Shown here: piece after piece, positions 1 to 10,246 of the stretch | Layout of the letters: each line of letters starts with the position of its first letter | Position numbering within the stretch: the first letter of the stretch is position 1 | Source: Novosphingobium sp. | GTDB lineage: Bacteria; Pseudomonadota; Alphaproteobacteria; Sphingomonadales; Sphingomonadaceae | Assembly: GCA_027311705.1 (NCBI GenBank) | Contig: DAICYJ010000140.1 | Coordinates: 1-53,859, forward strand | DNA length: 53,859 nt | Reading direction: 5' to 3' | Translations under genes and position numbers: made by a program | The notes under the pieces: model-generated | The model's database searches: none | What the model saw: only the letters and a program-made list of their open reading frames with translations | Told to the model about the DNA's origin: nothing

Positions 1-335
1 CACGCCAGGCTGAACGCGCGGGTGGCATCGCGGATCAGCGGAAACTGCGGAACAAGGTCTTCGGGCGGGGGTGGGCGGTTGGCCTTGTAGTCCTCGTACA
101 TGGCGTTGCGAAAGGTGATCGAACCCTTGTCGAGAATGACCGCCAGATGGGTCGGACCGTCCGCTTTGTGCAGGTCTTCCGCCAGTTTCCACAGCATCGT
201 GGTGTAACCATAGACCGCACCGACGGGCACGCCGCGCGGGTTCGTCAGCGGGGGCAGGCGGTGATAGGCGCGGAAGATATAGGCCGATCCATCGACGAGA
301 TAGAGGTGCCGGTGGGGGGCGCTGCTGGTTTCCAT
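1..335 (-). CDS. polA: DNA polymerase I, N-terminal 5'-3' exonuclease part (partial, continues past the left edge)
   Basis: Minus-strand translation from the ATG at 335 reads METSSAPHRHLYLVDGSAYIFRAYHRLPPLTNPRGVPVGAVYGYTTMLWKL..., a typical PolA N-terminus. It is absent from the ORF track because no stop codon falls in the window. Confidence 0.93.
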   Translation of the reverse strand, partial: METSSAPHRHLYLVDGSAYIFRAYHRLPPLTNPRGVPVGAVYGYTTMLWKLAEDLHKADGPTHLAVILDKGSITFRNAMYEDYKANRPPPPEDLVPQFPLIRDATRAFSLA

Positions 336-627
336 TTCGCGGTGTTAGCCGCAGACCGGCCCTTGCGAAAGCGCTTCGGAACTTTCTCGCCCCGTCTGGC
401 GTTTTGAACGCTTGGGCGCACCATCAGGGCTGTTTGGCGCAGCCGAAACGGGCCGAAAAAAGCCTTCCGGAACCGTGCGATAGGCAAGCGATGTCGTCAC
501 GGATACGTCTTGTGCTTGCAACCGAGTGAATTGCCGATTAATTGGACCGAGAAGTCTACCGCCAGAGTAGGCTTTGCGGCGGGCTGCGTGCCCGGCGCGG
601 TTCACTTCAATCCAGGGATTGTAACGC

Positions 628-840
628 ATGCGCAAGCTCATCCTCGCCGCTGTCGCCGGCACCGCTTTCGCCCTCGCGGGCTGCACCGAGAAGGCTCCTG
701 AAGCCACCGAAGCCGCTGTTGAGTCGACCGAAGCTGCTGACGCTTCGGAAATGGCTGCTGACGCTTCGGGTATGGCTGCAGACGCCAGCTCTTCGGCTTC
801 GGAAGCCGCTGCTGACGCGAGCGAAGCCGCCAAGATGTAA
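628..840 (+). CDS. Small Ala/Ser/Asp/Glu-rich lipoprotein
   Basis: Signal peptide with LAGC lipobox (MRKLILAAVAGTAFALAGC) followed by low-complexity EA/ADAS repeats. Confidence 0.75.
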   Translation: MRKLILAAVAGTAFALAGCTEKAPEATEAAVESTEAADASEMAADASGMAADASSSASEAAADASEAAKM

Positions 841-870
841 TCCTTTCCCTCACGGGAAAGTTACAGAATT

Positions 871-906
871 AAGGGGTGTGGTTCTTCGGAGCCATGCCCC
901 TTTTTC
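871..906 (+). terminator. Rho-independent terminator after the small lipoprotein gene
   Basis: AAGGGGTGTGGTTC-TTCG-GAGCCATGCCCCTTTTT: GC stem with TTCG loop and T-run. Confidence 0.8.
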
Positions 907-947
907 TGTGTGTGCCTTCGGGATGAGCGGAGGGTGAAAGACTTCGA

Positions 948-1292
948 ATGCAGATCGATTTCAATGGCCACAGTCTAGATTTTTTCGACTGCATGGAAGT
1001 GGGGCAGGGCGGTCCCAATGCATGTTTTTTGAGCATCAACGGGCAAAAGCTAGCGGACCACAAATTCGATCCGTCCCCGCTGATGTTTGAAGACCACATT
1101 CTGGTGTCGATGCGAAAGATCACGTTCCTTAAATCAGGTTATGTTCTTGCACGAATTGATCCAGAAACCTGTAAAGTTGAGATCATTTCCAAAGTTCATG
1201 AATACATGAAGCTCCGCAAAGTTCAGGGGCGATCAGTGGAATTCTCGACTTCGTCTTGGGGGGACGGCGTCGCACTCTGCCCCATTCCATGA
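948..1292 (+). CDS. Hypothetical protein, 114 aa
   Basis: Complete ORF, visibly AT-richer than its surroundings; no recognisable motif. Confidence 0.45.
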   Translation: MQIDFNGHSLDFFDCMEVGQGGPNACFLSINGQKLADHKFDPSPLMFEDHILVSMRKITFLKSGYVLARIDPETCKVEIISKVHEYMKLRKVQGRSVEFSTSSWGDGVALCPIP

Positions 1293-1353
1293 CTAGCTGC
1301 CTCTCTGGGCGCGCTTTCTTCTGTCTATTTGAGTGCCACACGGGCCGCATTAA

Positions 1354-1474
1354 CGTCGCCCCGGACTTGATCCGGGGTCCAGCTTGTTGTGGGCGGTGGG
1401 CGACTTCCACATCGCTTCAGCCTGCCGGATGCGTCGAAAGGCAGCGGGATCCCGGATCAAGTCCGGGATGACGG
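1354..1474. repeat. REPIN-like pair of inverted palindromic repeats (CCCGGACTTGATCCGGG family)
   Basis: Left arm CGTCGCCCCGGACTTGATCCGGGGTCC; right arm GGGATCCCGGATCAAGTCCGGGATGACG is its near-exact reverse complement. Each arm is itself partly palindromic. Confidence 0.8.
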
Positions 1475-1740
1475 GTGGTACATACGGGCGAGGATGAGTG
1501 CTTCCGTGCCCACCGCTGAGCTGACCGCCAACTTTCCTACATCACCGAACGCTGCCACAAAGGCGGCCAAGTTCTTTGAAATCGTCGATCAGGCCAGAAA
1601 TGGCGCGACCCGGAAAGTCACGCCACGTGCGAATAAATAATTGTCGCAAAACGATAATAACGAAATGTCACAAGTCGAAACTGTGTCAACTTGGCCATGT
1701 ATCTCGGTGACGGGAGGCAGGACCAAGCCAGCAATACCGC

Positions 1741-2712
1741 TCAGCGGCGCACCATTTCCATCGTCGAGCGGCCCAGCGGCTGGCTGTAGCCATCGTAGAG
1801 CACGCGGGCGACTTGTGAGATAATGCCCGCATGGGCGGTGTGGCCTTCGGGTCCGGTGACGAAAATCGCAATCGCCAGGTGGCGACCGTCGGGCAGGCGG
1901 ACGATGCCGACGTCGTCGGTCACCCCGGCCAGCGTGCCCGTCTTGTGCGCCAGCAGCGTGCCTTCGGGCAGGCCGGCGCGGATGCGGTTGCGGCCGGTGC
2001 TGGTGCGGGTCATCGTATCGAGCAGCACGGCGCGGCTTTGCGGGCTGAGTGCGTTGCCGCGATCAATGGCCGAAAGCAGCGCGATCATCGCGCGCGGCGT
2101 GCTGCTGGTGCGGGTGTCGATCGTGGTGGCGGGATTGATCCGGCCGTCGTCGCGCACCAGCGTCGCCATCGTGTGGTCCAGCCGCTGGCCGGCAATGCCG
2201 TTGCGCGTCAGCCAGCTGTTGACCGTGGCGATGCCGCCCACGGCCGCGATCAGGCCGTCAGTGGCGTGATTGTCGCTGCGCGTGATGCTCAGCTCCATCA
2301 GATTCTGCGCGGCCATGATCGTGCCGGCGCGGACGGGCGCCACCGAAGTGCGCGCCCTGAGCGGCTGGGCCACCGGCATCATCATCGGGAAAGACTGGTC
2401 GAGCCGCAAGCGCCCCTGCTCCACGCCATCGAGGTACGTTGCGGCAATGGCGATCTTGGCGCAACTGGCCATCGGGAACGGCTGATCGCCGTTGATCAGC
2501 ACCATGCCGCCGCCATCGAGGTCCATCGCGGCAACGCCGATTCGTCCGCGACCCTGCGCAACGATGGCTTCGACCTGTTGCTGGATCGCAAGGTCGCGCT
2601 GGTCCTGCAGCGTAACCGGCGCGCGGCTTTGCACCGCAGGCGCCGTGGCGACAACGGCGGGTGCCGTCAGCAGGAAGGCGGCTGCGAAAAGCCTGATCGA
2701 ACGATGAACCAT
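1741..2712 (-). CDS. Class A beta-lactamase-like serine hydrolase (exported)
   Basis: Signal peptide MVHRSIRLFAAAFLLTAPAVVATA; SxxK (SCAK), SDN (SDNHATDG) and KTG (HKTGTLAGVTDD) motifs. The ORF-track start at 2808 is probably too early. Confidence 0.8.
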   Translation of the reverse strand: MVHRSIRLFAAAFLLTAPAVVATAPAVQSRAPVTLQDQRDLAIQQQVEAIVAQGRGRIGVAAMDLDGGGMVLINGDQPFPMASCAKIAIAATYLDGVEQGRLRLDQSFPMMMPVAQPLRARTSVAPVRAGTIMAAQNLMELSITRSDNHATDGLIAAVGGIATVNSWLTRNGIAGQRLDHTMATLVRDDGRINPATTIDTRTSSTPRAMIALLSAIDRGNALSPQSRAVLLDTMTRTSTGRNRIRAGLPEGTLLAHKTGTLAGVTDDVGIVRLPDGRHLAIAIFVTGPEGHTAHAGIISQVARVLYDGYSQPLGRSTMEMVRR

Positions 2713-2856
2713 GCCGACTTTGTACCCCGACCCGTATTTACCCATGGTTACTATGTCTAACGTATTGCTATTCAAGCGCAAAGGGCAAGGTTCCACCGCC
2801 CGTCGCAAGCGCGGGGCGGAATGGCCGAGGGATAGGTAATTGAATCGGCGAGAAAT

Positions 2857-4074
2857 TTACGCAGCGGCTGCCTTCAGCGCGTCCACCAAGTCGATCCGTT
2901 CCCACGGGAACGTCTCACCTTCGGGCGTGCGGCCGAAGTGGCCGTAAGCTGCCGTCACCGCGTAGATGGGCTTGTTGAGGCCCAATCCCACGCGGATGCC
3001 GCGCGGCGTCAGTCCGCCCAACCGGATGCGCGCGACTTCGGTGATCGCCGCTTCCAGCTTCGCGTCGTCGACCTTGCCGGTGCCGTGGGTATCGACATAG
3101 AGCGACAGCGGCTGCGACACGCCAATGGCATAGGCGATCTGGATGGTGCAGCGCGTGGCAAGCCCAGCCGCAACCACGTTCTTGGCAAGGTAGCGGGTGA
3201 CATAGGCGGCCGAGCGATCGACCTTGGTCGGGTCCTTGCCCGAAAACGCGCCGCCACCGTGCGGCGATGCGCCGCCATAGGTATCGACGATGATCTTGCG
3301 CCCGGTAAGCCCGGCGTCGCCGTCAGGCCCGCCGATCTCGAAGCTGCCGGTGGGGTTGATGTGATAGACGGTGTTGGCCGTCAGCATATCGGCCGGAATG
3401 ATGTCGGCGATGGCCGCCTTCACATAGGCCTTCAGCTCGGCATCGCCTGCGCCTTCGTCGTAACCCGGCTTGTGCTGGGTGGAAACGACGATGGCAGTGG
3501 CTTCCACCGGCTTGCCGCCCGCGAAGCGCAGGGTCACCTGGCTCTTGGCGTCAGGTTCAAGGAACGGTGCCGCGCCCGAGTGGCGATCATCCGCAAGCCG
3601 CTGCAGGATCTTGTGGCTGTAATCCAGCGTGGCGGGCATCAGATCGGGCGTCTCGTCACAGGCGAAGCCGAACATGATGCCCTGGTCGCCCGCGCCTTCG
3701 TCCTTGTTGTCGCCGGCATCCACGCCCTGCGCGATATGGGCAGACTGCGGGTGCAGGTTGTTCTCGAAGCGCAAGGTTTCCCAGTGGAAGCCCGCCTGTT
3801 CATAGCCGATCCGCTTCACCGTGGCGCGAACGGCGGCCTCGACTTCGGCTTCGACGCCGGGCGCCCAGTTGCCATCCGTGTCCATGATGCCGGCGCTGCG
3901 GATTTCGCCGGCGAGCACCACGAGCTGCGTGGTCGTCAGGGTTTCGCAGGCGATGCGCGCTTCGGGGTCCTTGGCGAGGAACAGGTCGACGATGGCGTCG
4001 CTGATCTGATCCGCCACCTTGTCCGGATGGCCTTCGGAAACGCTTTCGGACGTGAAGAGATAGTCGCTGCGCAT
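2857..4074 (-). CDS. metK: S-adenosylmethionine synthetase
   Basis: [30 protein letters not shown]... and [22 protein letters not shown], canonical MetK motifs. Confidence 0.97.
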   Translation of the reverse strand: MRSDYLFTSESVSEGHPDKVADQISDAIVDLFLAKDPEARIACETLTTTQLVVLAGEIRSAGIMDTDGNWAPGVEAEVEAAVRATVKRIGYEQAGFHWETLRFENNLHPQSAHIAQGVDAGDNKDEGAGDQGIMFGFACDETPDLMPATLDYSHKILQRLADDRHSGAAPFLEPDAKSQVTLRFAGGKPVEATAIVVSTQHKPGYDEGAGDAELKAYVKAAIADIIPADMLTANTVYHINPTGSFEIGGPDGDAGLTGRKIIVDTYGGASPHGGGAFSGKDPTKVDRSAAYVTRYLAKNVVAAGLATRCTIQIAYAIGVSQPLSLYVDTHGTGKVDDAKLEAAITEVARIRLGGLTPRGIRVGLGLNKPIYAVTAAYGHFGRTPEGETFPWERIDLVDALKAAAA

Positions 4075-4083
4075 GGGATTCCC

Positions 4084-4105
4084 GATATAAAGCTTTCTTT
4101 ATGTC
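4084..4105 (-). promoter_or_regulatory. Palindromic candidate operator upstream of metK (possible SahR/SamR-type site)
   Basis: GAYATAAAG-N4-CTTTATRTC dyad (minus strand GACATAAAGAAAGCTTTATATC) ending about 9 bp upstream of the metK start codon. Confidence 0.5.
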
Positions 4106-4108
4106 GCC

Positions 4109-5680
4109 CTAGCGACCTCGCCGCCGCGTGGCAACCAGCGCCAGCAAAAGAAGAACTGCGGCCCAGCAAAGCCCAAGCACGTTGCCGGTGCGCGCGAACA
4201 GCGTGGGCGGGTGCGCCGGCGGCACCCGTCCATCGAGCCGCCCGGCGACGAGGCGCGGCACGTGCTGGCGGACAATGCCATCGGCATCGATCACCGCACT
4301 GATCCCGGTGGTTGTACTCCGCAATACCGGCAGGCCTTCCTCAATCGCGCGCATCCGCGCCTGCGCCAGATGCTGTGGCGGGCCCCACGAACCGAACCAG
4401 CCGTCGTTGGAAGGATTGAAGATGTAGTCGGGCCGATGCGCGCGATCGACGACCTCGCCGGAAAAGATAATCTCGTAGCAGATCTGGAACCCTGCCTTGC
4501 CGAATGGTCCGAAATCGATGGTTCGCGGGCCGGGGCCGGAGAAGAAATCGAGCGTGCCCGCCACAAACCGCGAAAGGCCGACGGGTTCGAGCAGCCCGCG
4601 CATCGGCAGGTATTCTCCATAAGGCACCAGGTGCGCCTTGGCATAGCTGCCCCGGATCGTGCCGGTGCCGTCGATAGCGGTAATCACGTTCCATGCGCCG
4701 GTGATGTCGTGGTTGCCTTGTTGCGCCAGATCGGTCGCGCCGGTGAACAGCAGCGCACCGGGACCGATCACCCGGCCTATGCGCGCACGCGCCACATCGG
4801 GATCGGAGGCATACGTCGTCTGTTCGTACCAGAAGCGCTGGTAGCCGGGGCGCAGATAGTCGGGCACGCCGCCTTCGGGCCACAGCACCAGCCGCTGCTG
4901 CGCCGGATTGTGCGCGAGCGACAGGCCCGCGGTCGTCTGGAACTGGCTTTCGAACTTGCGCGGATCGTTGATTTCGTCCTGCCGGGTATCGGGTTGGACC
5001 AGCGTGTAGGGCAGCGTGCCCTCGCGGTGGTCGCCGGTCAGCGGTAGCAGGAACAGCACAAGCGGGCCGAACGCATAGGCGGCGGCCAGCGGCCATTTCC
5101 GGCCACGCAGAGCGCGCAGGGCGAATAGCCAGTACCCTGCGAGCAGCACGACCAACCCGGAAAGGGCATAAGTGCCCAGCCATGCGGCGGCATGGGCAAG
5201 ACCGGGCCGTGCAAAGGGACCGAGTGTGACCATCGCCAGCGGGTTCCACGCGAATCCGGTGAACACCCAGGCACGTAGCCATTCGGAAACGATCCAGCAT
5301 GCTGCTAGCGCTGGGACAACGGCGGCCTTGAACCGGCGTTGCAGGAACCATGCGCCCAGCGCCGCAAACGCAGGCCACAGCGCGAGGTAAAGCGCCAGAA
5401 GGACGACCGCGATCCAGCCGAGCCATGTGGGCATTTCTGCCTGATAGGTGAAGGCCGTGGCGATCCAGCCGTTGCCGACGGTGAACAGGCCCAGCCCGAA
5501 CAGCCAGCCGCGCCAAAACGCGCTGCGCCAGCTGCGGGCATGCTCGATGCGGTCGATCAGGAAAGCGAGCGTGGCCAGCGTGAGCGGCCAGAGCGCGAGG
5601 GGCTGGAACCCCGTGGCAGCGATGCCGCCGGCCGCGATAAGCGCGATCGCATCGCGCAGATGGGGGCGGTTATCAAGCAT
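4109..5680 (-). CDS. lnt: Apolipoprotein N-acyltransferase
   Basis: Multi-TM N-terminus plus nitrilase-like domain (LVLWPEGGVPDYLRP, KAHLVPYGEYLPMRGLL, ICYEIIFSGEV). Confidence 0.95.
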   Translation of the reverse strand: MLDNRPHLRDAIALIAAGGIAATGFQPLALWPLTLATLAFLIDRIEHARSWRSAFWRGWLFGLGLFTVGNGWIATAFTYQAEMPTWLGWIAVVLLALYLALWPAFAALGAWFLQRRFKAAVVPALAACWIVSEWLRAWVFTGFAWNPLAMVTLGPFARPGLAHAAAWLGTYALSGLVVLLAGYWLFALRALRGRKWPLAAAYAFGPLVLFLLPLTGDHREGTLPYTLVQPDTRQDEINDPRKFESQFQTTAGLSLAHNPAQQRLVLWPEGGVPDYLRPGYQRFWYEQTTYASDPDVARARIGRVIGPGALLFTGATDLAQQGNHDITGAWNVITAIDGTGTIRGSYAKAHLVPYGEYLPMRGLLEPVGLSRFVAGTLDFFSGPGPRTIDFGPFGKAGFQICYEIIFSGEVVDRAHRPDYIFNPSNDGWFGSWGPPQHLAQARMRAIEEGLPVLRSTTTGISAVIDADGIVRQHVPRLVAGRLDGRVPPAHPPTLFARTGNVLGLCWAAVLLLLALVATRRRGR

Positions 5681-5739
5681 TGCGGCGGCTTATGCCGGGC
5701 ACCGGGGCCGGCCGCAAGCGGCAGGCCCCGGTCTCGGTC

Positions 5740-6732
5740 TCAGCCTTCCGAAGCGGCGACTTCGGGCAACGGGTTCTTGCGGGGGCGGCCACGCTTGCGC
5801 GGAGCGGGTGCCTCTTCCGCAGCCGGGGCCGCTGCAGCTACCGGCGCTTCGACGACTTCGGGTTCCGGACGCACGCCGATGGCGGGGGGCAGGCTGGAAG
5901 GATCGAGCGCGGCAACCGGAGCAGCGGCAGTTTCGTCACGATCGTCGCGGCGGGGGCGGCGATCGGTGCGGGGACGCAGGCCGCGCGTGGGGCGCGCATC
6001 GCGGACGAAGGGATTGTCCGTCACTTCGGCGATCGGCTCGCCTTCGGCGGCATGAATGCCTTCGCCGGGCAGCGTTTCCTCGAGCGCGGCGACCGGTTCG
6101 GGCCGGCGCGGTTCGCGGTCTTCGCGCGGCGCACGATCGGGCCGTGGTTCCCGATCCTGACGTGGTTCCCGGTCCTGACGCGGTTCGCGATCCGGGCGGG
6201 GCGCGCGGTCCTGCCGGGGCTCGCGCTCCTCGCGCTGCTCTCTCGGCTCACGATCCTGACGCGGCTCACGCTGCTGCTGGTCGCGCGGCTGATCGCGCTG
6301 TTGTTGCTCGCGAGGTTCGCGTTCTTCGCGGCGGGGCGGCTGGCGATCGAAGCCGGGGAAATCGGCTTCCATGCCGAAGTCCATGCTTTCCTCTTCGCCG
6401 TCCTGTTCCTGCCAGCGATCCTGGCCGGGCGCGCCGGGCACGCGCTGGCGCTGCTCGTCCTGACGGACGCGCGCATCGGCGAGCACACGGAAATAGTGGT
6501 CCGCGAACTGGAGATAATATTCGGCCTGGACGCGATCGCCGTTGAGATGCGCGTCCTGCGCCATCTTGCGGTATTTCTCCAGCAACTGGGGGGCATTGCC
6601 CCGCGCACGGCTGTCGATCCGGTTCAGTTGCTGGCCACCGCCACCACCGCCGCCTTGCGGGCGGCCATTGTTGTTGCCGCGACCGCGCCTGCGGTTGTTG
6701 TTGCCACGATTATTGTTGTTCAACTCAGACAC
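5740..6732 (-). CDS. DUF4167-like low-complexity Asn/Gly/Arg-rich protein with R/E/D/P repeats
   Basis: GTG start gives VSELNNNNRGNNNRRRGRGNNNGRPQGGGGGGG..., then a conserved core (QLLEKYRKMAQDAHLNGDRVQAEYYLQFADHYFRVL). The ORF-track start at 6831 is probably upstream of the real one. Confidence 0.8.
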   Translation of the reverse strand: MSELNNNNRGNNNRRRGRGNNNGRPQGGGGGGGQQLNRIDSRARGNAPQLLEKYRKMAQDAHLNGDRVQAEYYLQFADHYFRVLADARVRQDEQRQRVPGAPGQDRWQEQDGEEESMDFGMEADFPGFDRQPPRREEREPREQQQRDQPRDQQQREPRQDREPREQREEREPRQDRAPRPDREPRQDREPRQDREPRPDRAPREDREPRRPEPVAALEETLPGEGIHAAEGEPIAEVTDNPFVRDARPTRGLRPRTDRRPRRDDRDETAAAPVAALDPSSLPPAIGVRPEPEVVEAPVAAAAPAAEEAPAPRKRGRPRKNPLPEVAASEG

Positions 6733-6964
6733 TTCCTTGTCTGGGGCGGCCCTGCCGAAGTTCCGATGAACCGGTGTGCCGCGAAACCCTCCGCCACCGG
6801 ATCGCAACGGGCGAGCCGGGGTTTCCAGCATCTGCGTGTCGCCAGCCCGAATGGCTGGTCATCCCTGCAAATGGTGGAGCTGGCCGCGACGGGAAGCCTT
6901 CATCCGTCGCTATGCCTGATTTCCCAATTAGTGATGCCACCGCCCATTGCCAAGCGAAAACTTG

Positions 6965-7810
6965 CTACGCCCGCCGCATTTCCACAGCCCTTTCACGCTG
7001 GCCCAGATCACAGTGGATGCGCGCGGAAAGCCCGGCAGCATGAGCGAGGGCCGAAACGCCCCTGCCTTGCGCCGATCCGATCTCCACGATGGCCACGCCC
7101 CCGATTGCGAGCAGGGCGGGCAAGGCCGGTACCAGCAGGCGGTAGTCGTCCATCCCGTCTGGCCCGGCAAACAGCGCTTCGTGCGGTTCGTGATCCGCCA
7201 CCATGCGATCGAGCGCCGCGTCGCTTTCCACATAGGGCGGGTTGGCGAGGACCAGGTCGAACGTGCCGAGCGCATCGGCCCAGCGAGGCTGGGTCCAGTC
7301 GCCCGGCAGCCATTCGGCGCGGCTTGCCAGCCCGGTGCGTTCGCCGTTTGCGCGCGCCACGGCCAGCGCATCGGAAGAGCGGTCGATGCCGGTACCGCGT
7401 GATTGTGGAAACATTGAAAGCGCGGCGAGCAGCAAAGCGCCCGATCCGGTGCCAAGATCGAGAATCCGCGCGGGTGGAGCGTTGCAGGCCGACCGCGCGG
7501 CCTCGATCAGCGTTTCGCTGTCTGCGCGCGGGATCAGCACTGCCGGCGTCACGGCAAGGTTCAGGCCATAGAACTCAGTCTCACCGACGATATAGGCGAC
7601 CGGTTCATGCGCGATGCGCCGCGCCAGCAGGAGTTCGAACTCCGGCGGCGCCGCATCGCGCATGGCGCGCAGGATCAGGTCGTTCCGGGAAACGCCCAGC
7701 GCGGCGGCCATCAGCAGCTCAACATCGAGCCGCGCAGTCGTGCTCGCATCGGCCAGCTCCGCAGCCGCAGACCGCAGCCGCTCGCCCACGCTGGGGGCGG
7801 CTTCACGCAT
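6965..7810 (-). CDS. prmC: Peptide chain release factor N5-glutamine methyltransferase
   Basis: [14 protein letters not shown] and LANPPYVES (NPPY) motifs; overlaps prfA. Confidence 0.95.
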   Translation of the reverse strand: MREAAPSVGERLRSAAAELADASTTARLDVELLMAAALGVSRNDLILRAMRDAAPPEFELLLARRIAHEPVAYIVGETEFYGLNLAVTPAVLIPRADSETLIEAARSACNAPPARILDLGTGSGALLLAALSMFPQSRGTGIDRSSDALAVARANGERTGLASRAEWLPGDWTQPRWADALGTFDLVLANPPYVESDAALDRMVADHEPHEALFAGPDGMDDYRLLVPALPALLAIGGVAIVEIGSAQGRGVSALAHAAGLSARIHCDLGQRERAVEMRRA

Positions 7811-8867
7811 CCAGCGCGGCGAGGCGTTTGGCCTGGTCCTCGGCGATCAGCGCGTCGATCATTTCGCCAAGCCCGGTGCCCTCGAGGATTTCGGGCAAGC
7901 GGTGCAGCGTCAGATTGATGCGGTGATCGGTGACGCGGCCTTGCGGAAAATTGTACGTGCGGATGCGTTCGCTGCGGTCGCCCGATCCGACCATGGCCTT
8001 GCGCGCTTCGGCTTCCGCCCCGTGGGCTTCGGCGCGGCGCAGGTCATACAGGCGCGTGCGCAGCACCTGCATCGCCTTGTCCTTGTTCTTGTGCTGGCTG
8101 CGCTGGTCCTGCTGGATCACCACCAGCCCGGTGGGCAAGTGGGTGAGGCGCACCGCCGAATCGGTGGTGTTCACATGCTGACCGCCCGCGCCCGATGCGC
8201 GGTAGATGTCTATCTTGATGTCGCCGGGTTCGATCTGCACGTCGACTTCGTCCGGCTCCGGCAGCACGGCGACCGTCGCGGCGCTGGTGTGAATGCGCCC
8301 GCCGCTTTCGGTAACCGGCACGCGCTGCACGCGGTGGACGCCGCTTTCGTACTTGAGCTTGGCGAACACGCCCTGCCCGGCAATGTTGGCGACCACTTCC
8401 TTGAACCCGCCAAGGTCGTTGGCGTTGACCGAGACGAGCTCGATGCGCCAGCCCTGCTCGGCGGCATACTTTTCGTACATGCGATAAAGGTCGGCGGCGA
8501 ACAGCGCGGCTTCGTCGCCGCCGGTGCCGGCGCGGATTTCGAGCATGGCCGGCCGCACATCCGCCGAATCGCGCGGCAGCATGGCAATGGCGAGGCGGTG
8601 CTCGGCATCGGGCAACTCGGCGCGAATGCGGGCGATCTCCTCCTCGGCCAGTTCGCGCATTTCGGGATCGTCCAGCGCGGCGAGGCTGGCGAGTTCGCCC
8701 CGCATCTCGCGCACTTCGCCGGCGACGCGGGCGATCGGCTCGAGTTCCGAATAGTCGCGGCTGGCGGCCACGAAGTCCGCGCCTTCGAGCGTGCCGGATG
8801 CCAGCCGCGCCTCAAGTTCGGCAAAGCGCGAGGCGAGTTGGGCAAGGCGGGTGTTGGAAACGCTCAC
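7803..8867 (-). CDS. prfA: Peptide chain release factor 1
   Basis: [20 protein letters not shown] (GGQ motif) and [16 protein letters not shown]. Confidence 0.97.
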   Translation of the reverse strand: MSVSNTRLAQLASRFAELEARLASGTLEGADFVAASRDYSELEPIARVAGEVREMRGELASLAALDDPEMRELAEEEIARIRAELPDAEHRLAIAMLPRDSADVRPAMLEIRAGTGGDEAALFAADLYRMYEKYAAEQGWRIELVSVNANDLGGFKEVVANIAGQGVFAKLKYESGVHRVQRVPVTESGGRIHTSAATVAVLPEPDEVDVQIEPGDIKIDIYRASGAGGQHVNTTDSAVRLTHLPTGLVVIQQDQRSQHKNKDKAMQVLRTRLYDLRRAEAHGAEAEARKAMVGSGDRSERIRTYNFPQGRVTDHRINLTLHRLPEILEGTGLGEMIDALIAEDQAKRLAALDA

Positions 8868-10147
8868 TCGGCGCCCATCAAAAAGGCATCGAAAACATCC
8901 TGCGCTTCGACCGAACGAGCAAAACCCTCACCCAGCAGCTTCAGCGCATTGGTCGGCGCGCCATCGCGCAAATCGAGCGAGGCGATCATGGCAGGTTCCA
9001 GCTTGCGCGCGCGGTCGAAGCGCTTGCGCGGGCTGCCGGTGGCGATCACCTCGGCAGAAAATCCGCCGCGACGGAACGCCGTGACCAGGCCGAGCGCGGC
9101 ACTTTCACGGTCGGTATTTTCCGCCACCACCGCGACATCCAGCTTCGCCGGTGCCAGCACGCCCGCATCGGCCACCAACATCGCCAGCCGCTCGATCCCC
9201 GCCGCCCAGCCAACCGCCGGGGTGTGCGACCCGCCCAAAGCCTCGATCAGCCCGTCGTAGCGCCCGCCGCCCAGCACGGTGCCTTGCGCGCCCAGCCGGT
9301 CGGTGACGAATTCAAACGCGGTGTGGCGGTAGTAATCCAGCCCGCGCACCAGCGCCGGTGCGCGGGTCCAGGCCACGCCCGCCGCGTCCAGCCCGCCGGT
9401 CACCTTGGCGAAGAAGTCCGTGGCTTCCGCCGAAAGGTAATCGTCGATCATCGGCGCGTCGGCCACGAACGCCTTGTCGCGCGGGTCCTTGCTATCGAGG
9501 ATGCGCAAGGGGTTGCGCTCCAGCCGGTCCTGCGAATCCTCGCTCAGCTCGCCCTTCACGCTGCGGAAATAGTCGATCAGCGCCAGCCGCCATGCCTCGC
9601 GGCTGGGCGCATCGCCCAGCGTGTTGAGGTGCAGGGTGACGCCATCTGCGATGCCCAGTTCCTTCAGCAACTGGTCCGCCATCACCAGCAGTTCCACGTC
9701 TGCTTGTGGTTCACCCGCTCCGATGATCTCGGCGTCGAGCTGGTGGAACTGGCGATAGCGGCCCTTTTGCGGGCGTTCATAGCGGAACAGCGGGCCGTGG
9801 GTGGCGACCTTCAGCGGTGCATACTGCTGCCAGCCATCGGTGATCCACGCGCGGGCGAGGCCGGCGGTGAATTCGGGACGCAGGGTCAGCGATTCGCCGC
9901 CGCGATCCTCGAAGCTGTACATTTCCTTGGAAACGACATCGGTCGTCTCGCCCAGCGAGCGGCTGAACACCGCGGTTTTTTCGAACACCGGCATTTCCAC
10001 CCGGCGGAAACGATAGAGCTTGCGCACCCGTTCGAAGGTTTCGACCACAAAGCCGAACGCCTCGGCATCGGCGCCGAAGATATCCTGCGTGCCGCGAATG
10101 GCCTGCGGCGTTTCGGGGCGGGGTGGCTTGATTTTGTCGTTGCTCAT
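8864..10147 (-). CDS. hisS: Histidyl-tRNA synthetase
   Basis: Class II aaRS motifs: [56 protein letters not shown]. Confidence 0.96.
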   Translation of the reverse strand: MSNDKIKPPRPETPQAIRGTQDIFGADAEAFGFVVETFERVRKLYRFRRVEMPVFEKTAVFSRSLGETTDVVSKEMYSFEDRGGESLTLRPEFTAGLARAWITDGWQQYAPLKVATHGPLFRYERPQKGRYRQFHQLDAEIIGAGEPQADVELLVMADQLLKELGIADGVTLHLNTLGDAPSREAWRLALIDYFRSVKGELSEDSQDRLERNPLRILDSKDPRDKAFVADAPMIDDYLSAEATDFFAKVTGGLDAAGVAWTRAPALVRGLDYYRHTAFEFVTDRLGAQGTVLGGGRYDGLIEALGGSHTPAVGWAAGIERLAMLVADAGVLAPAKLDVAVVAENTDRESAALGLVTAFRRGGFSAEVIATGSPRKRFDRARKLEPAMIASLDLRDGAPTNALKLLGEGFARSVEAQDVFDAFLMGAE

Positions 10148-10246
10148 GATCGCGCGCGCTTAGCGCGGTAACGCGCCGGTGAAAAGGATGGCGAAAAGGT
10201 TTGGGCCCCGGTTGCGGTTGAGACTTGTTCACGGCATGAAACCGGA

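Noticed and set aside
1495-1640. Short ORF MSASVPTAELTANFPTSPNAATKAAKFFE...
   Set aside because: Too short and domain-free next to a repeat; could be a gene remnant but is unsupported.
4075-4108. SAM riboswitch upstream of metK
   Set aside because: The 34-bp gap is too short and lacks SAM-I/II/SAH consensus; a protein-binding palindrome fits better.
5680-7926. 748-aa plus-strand ORF
   Set aside because: Antisense shadow ORF over the DUF4167-like gene and prmC; high-GC third-position artefact with low-complexity hydrophobic/Arg-rich translation.
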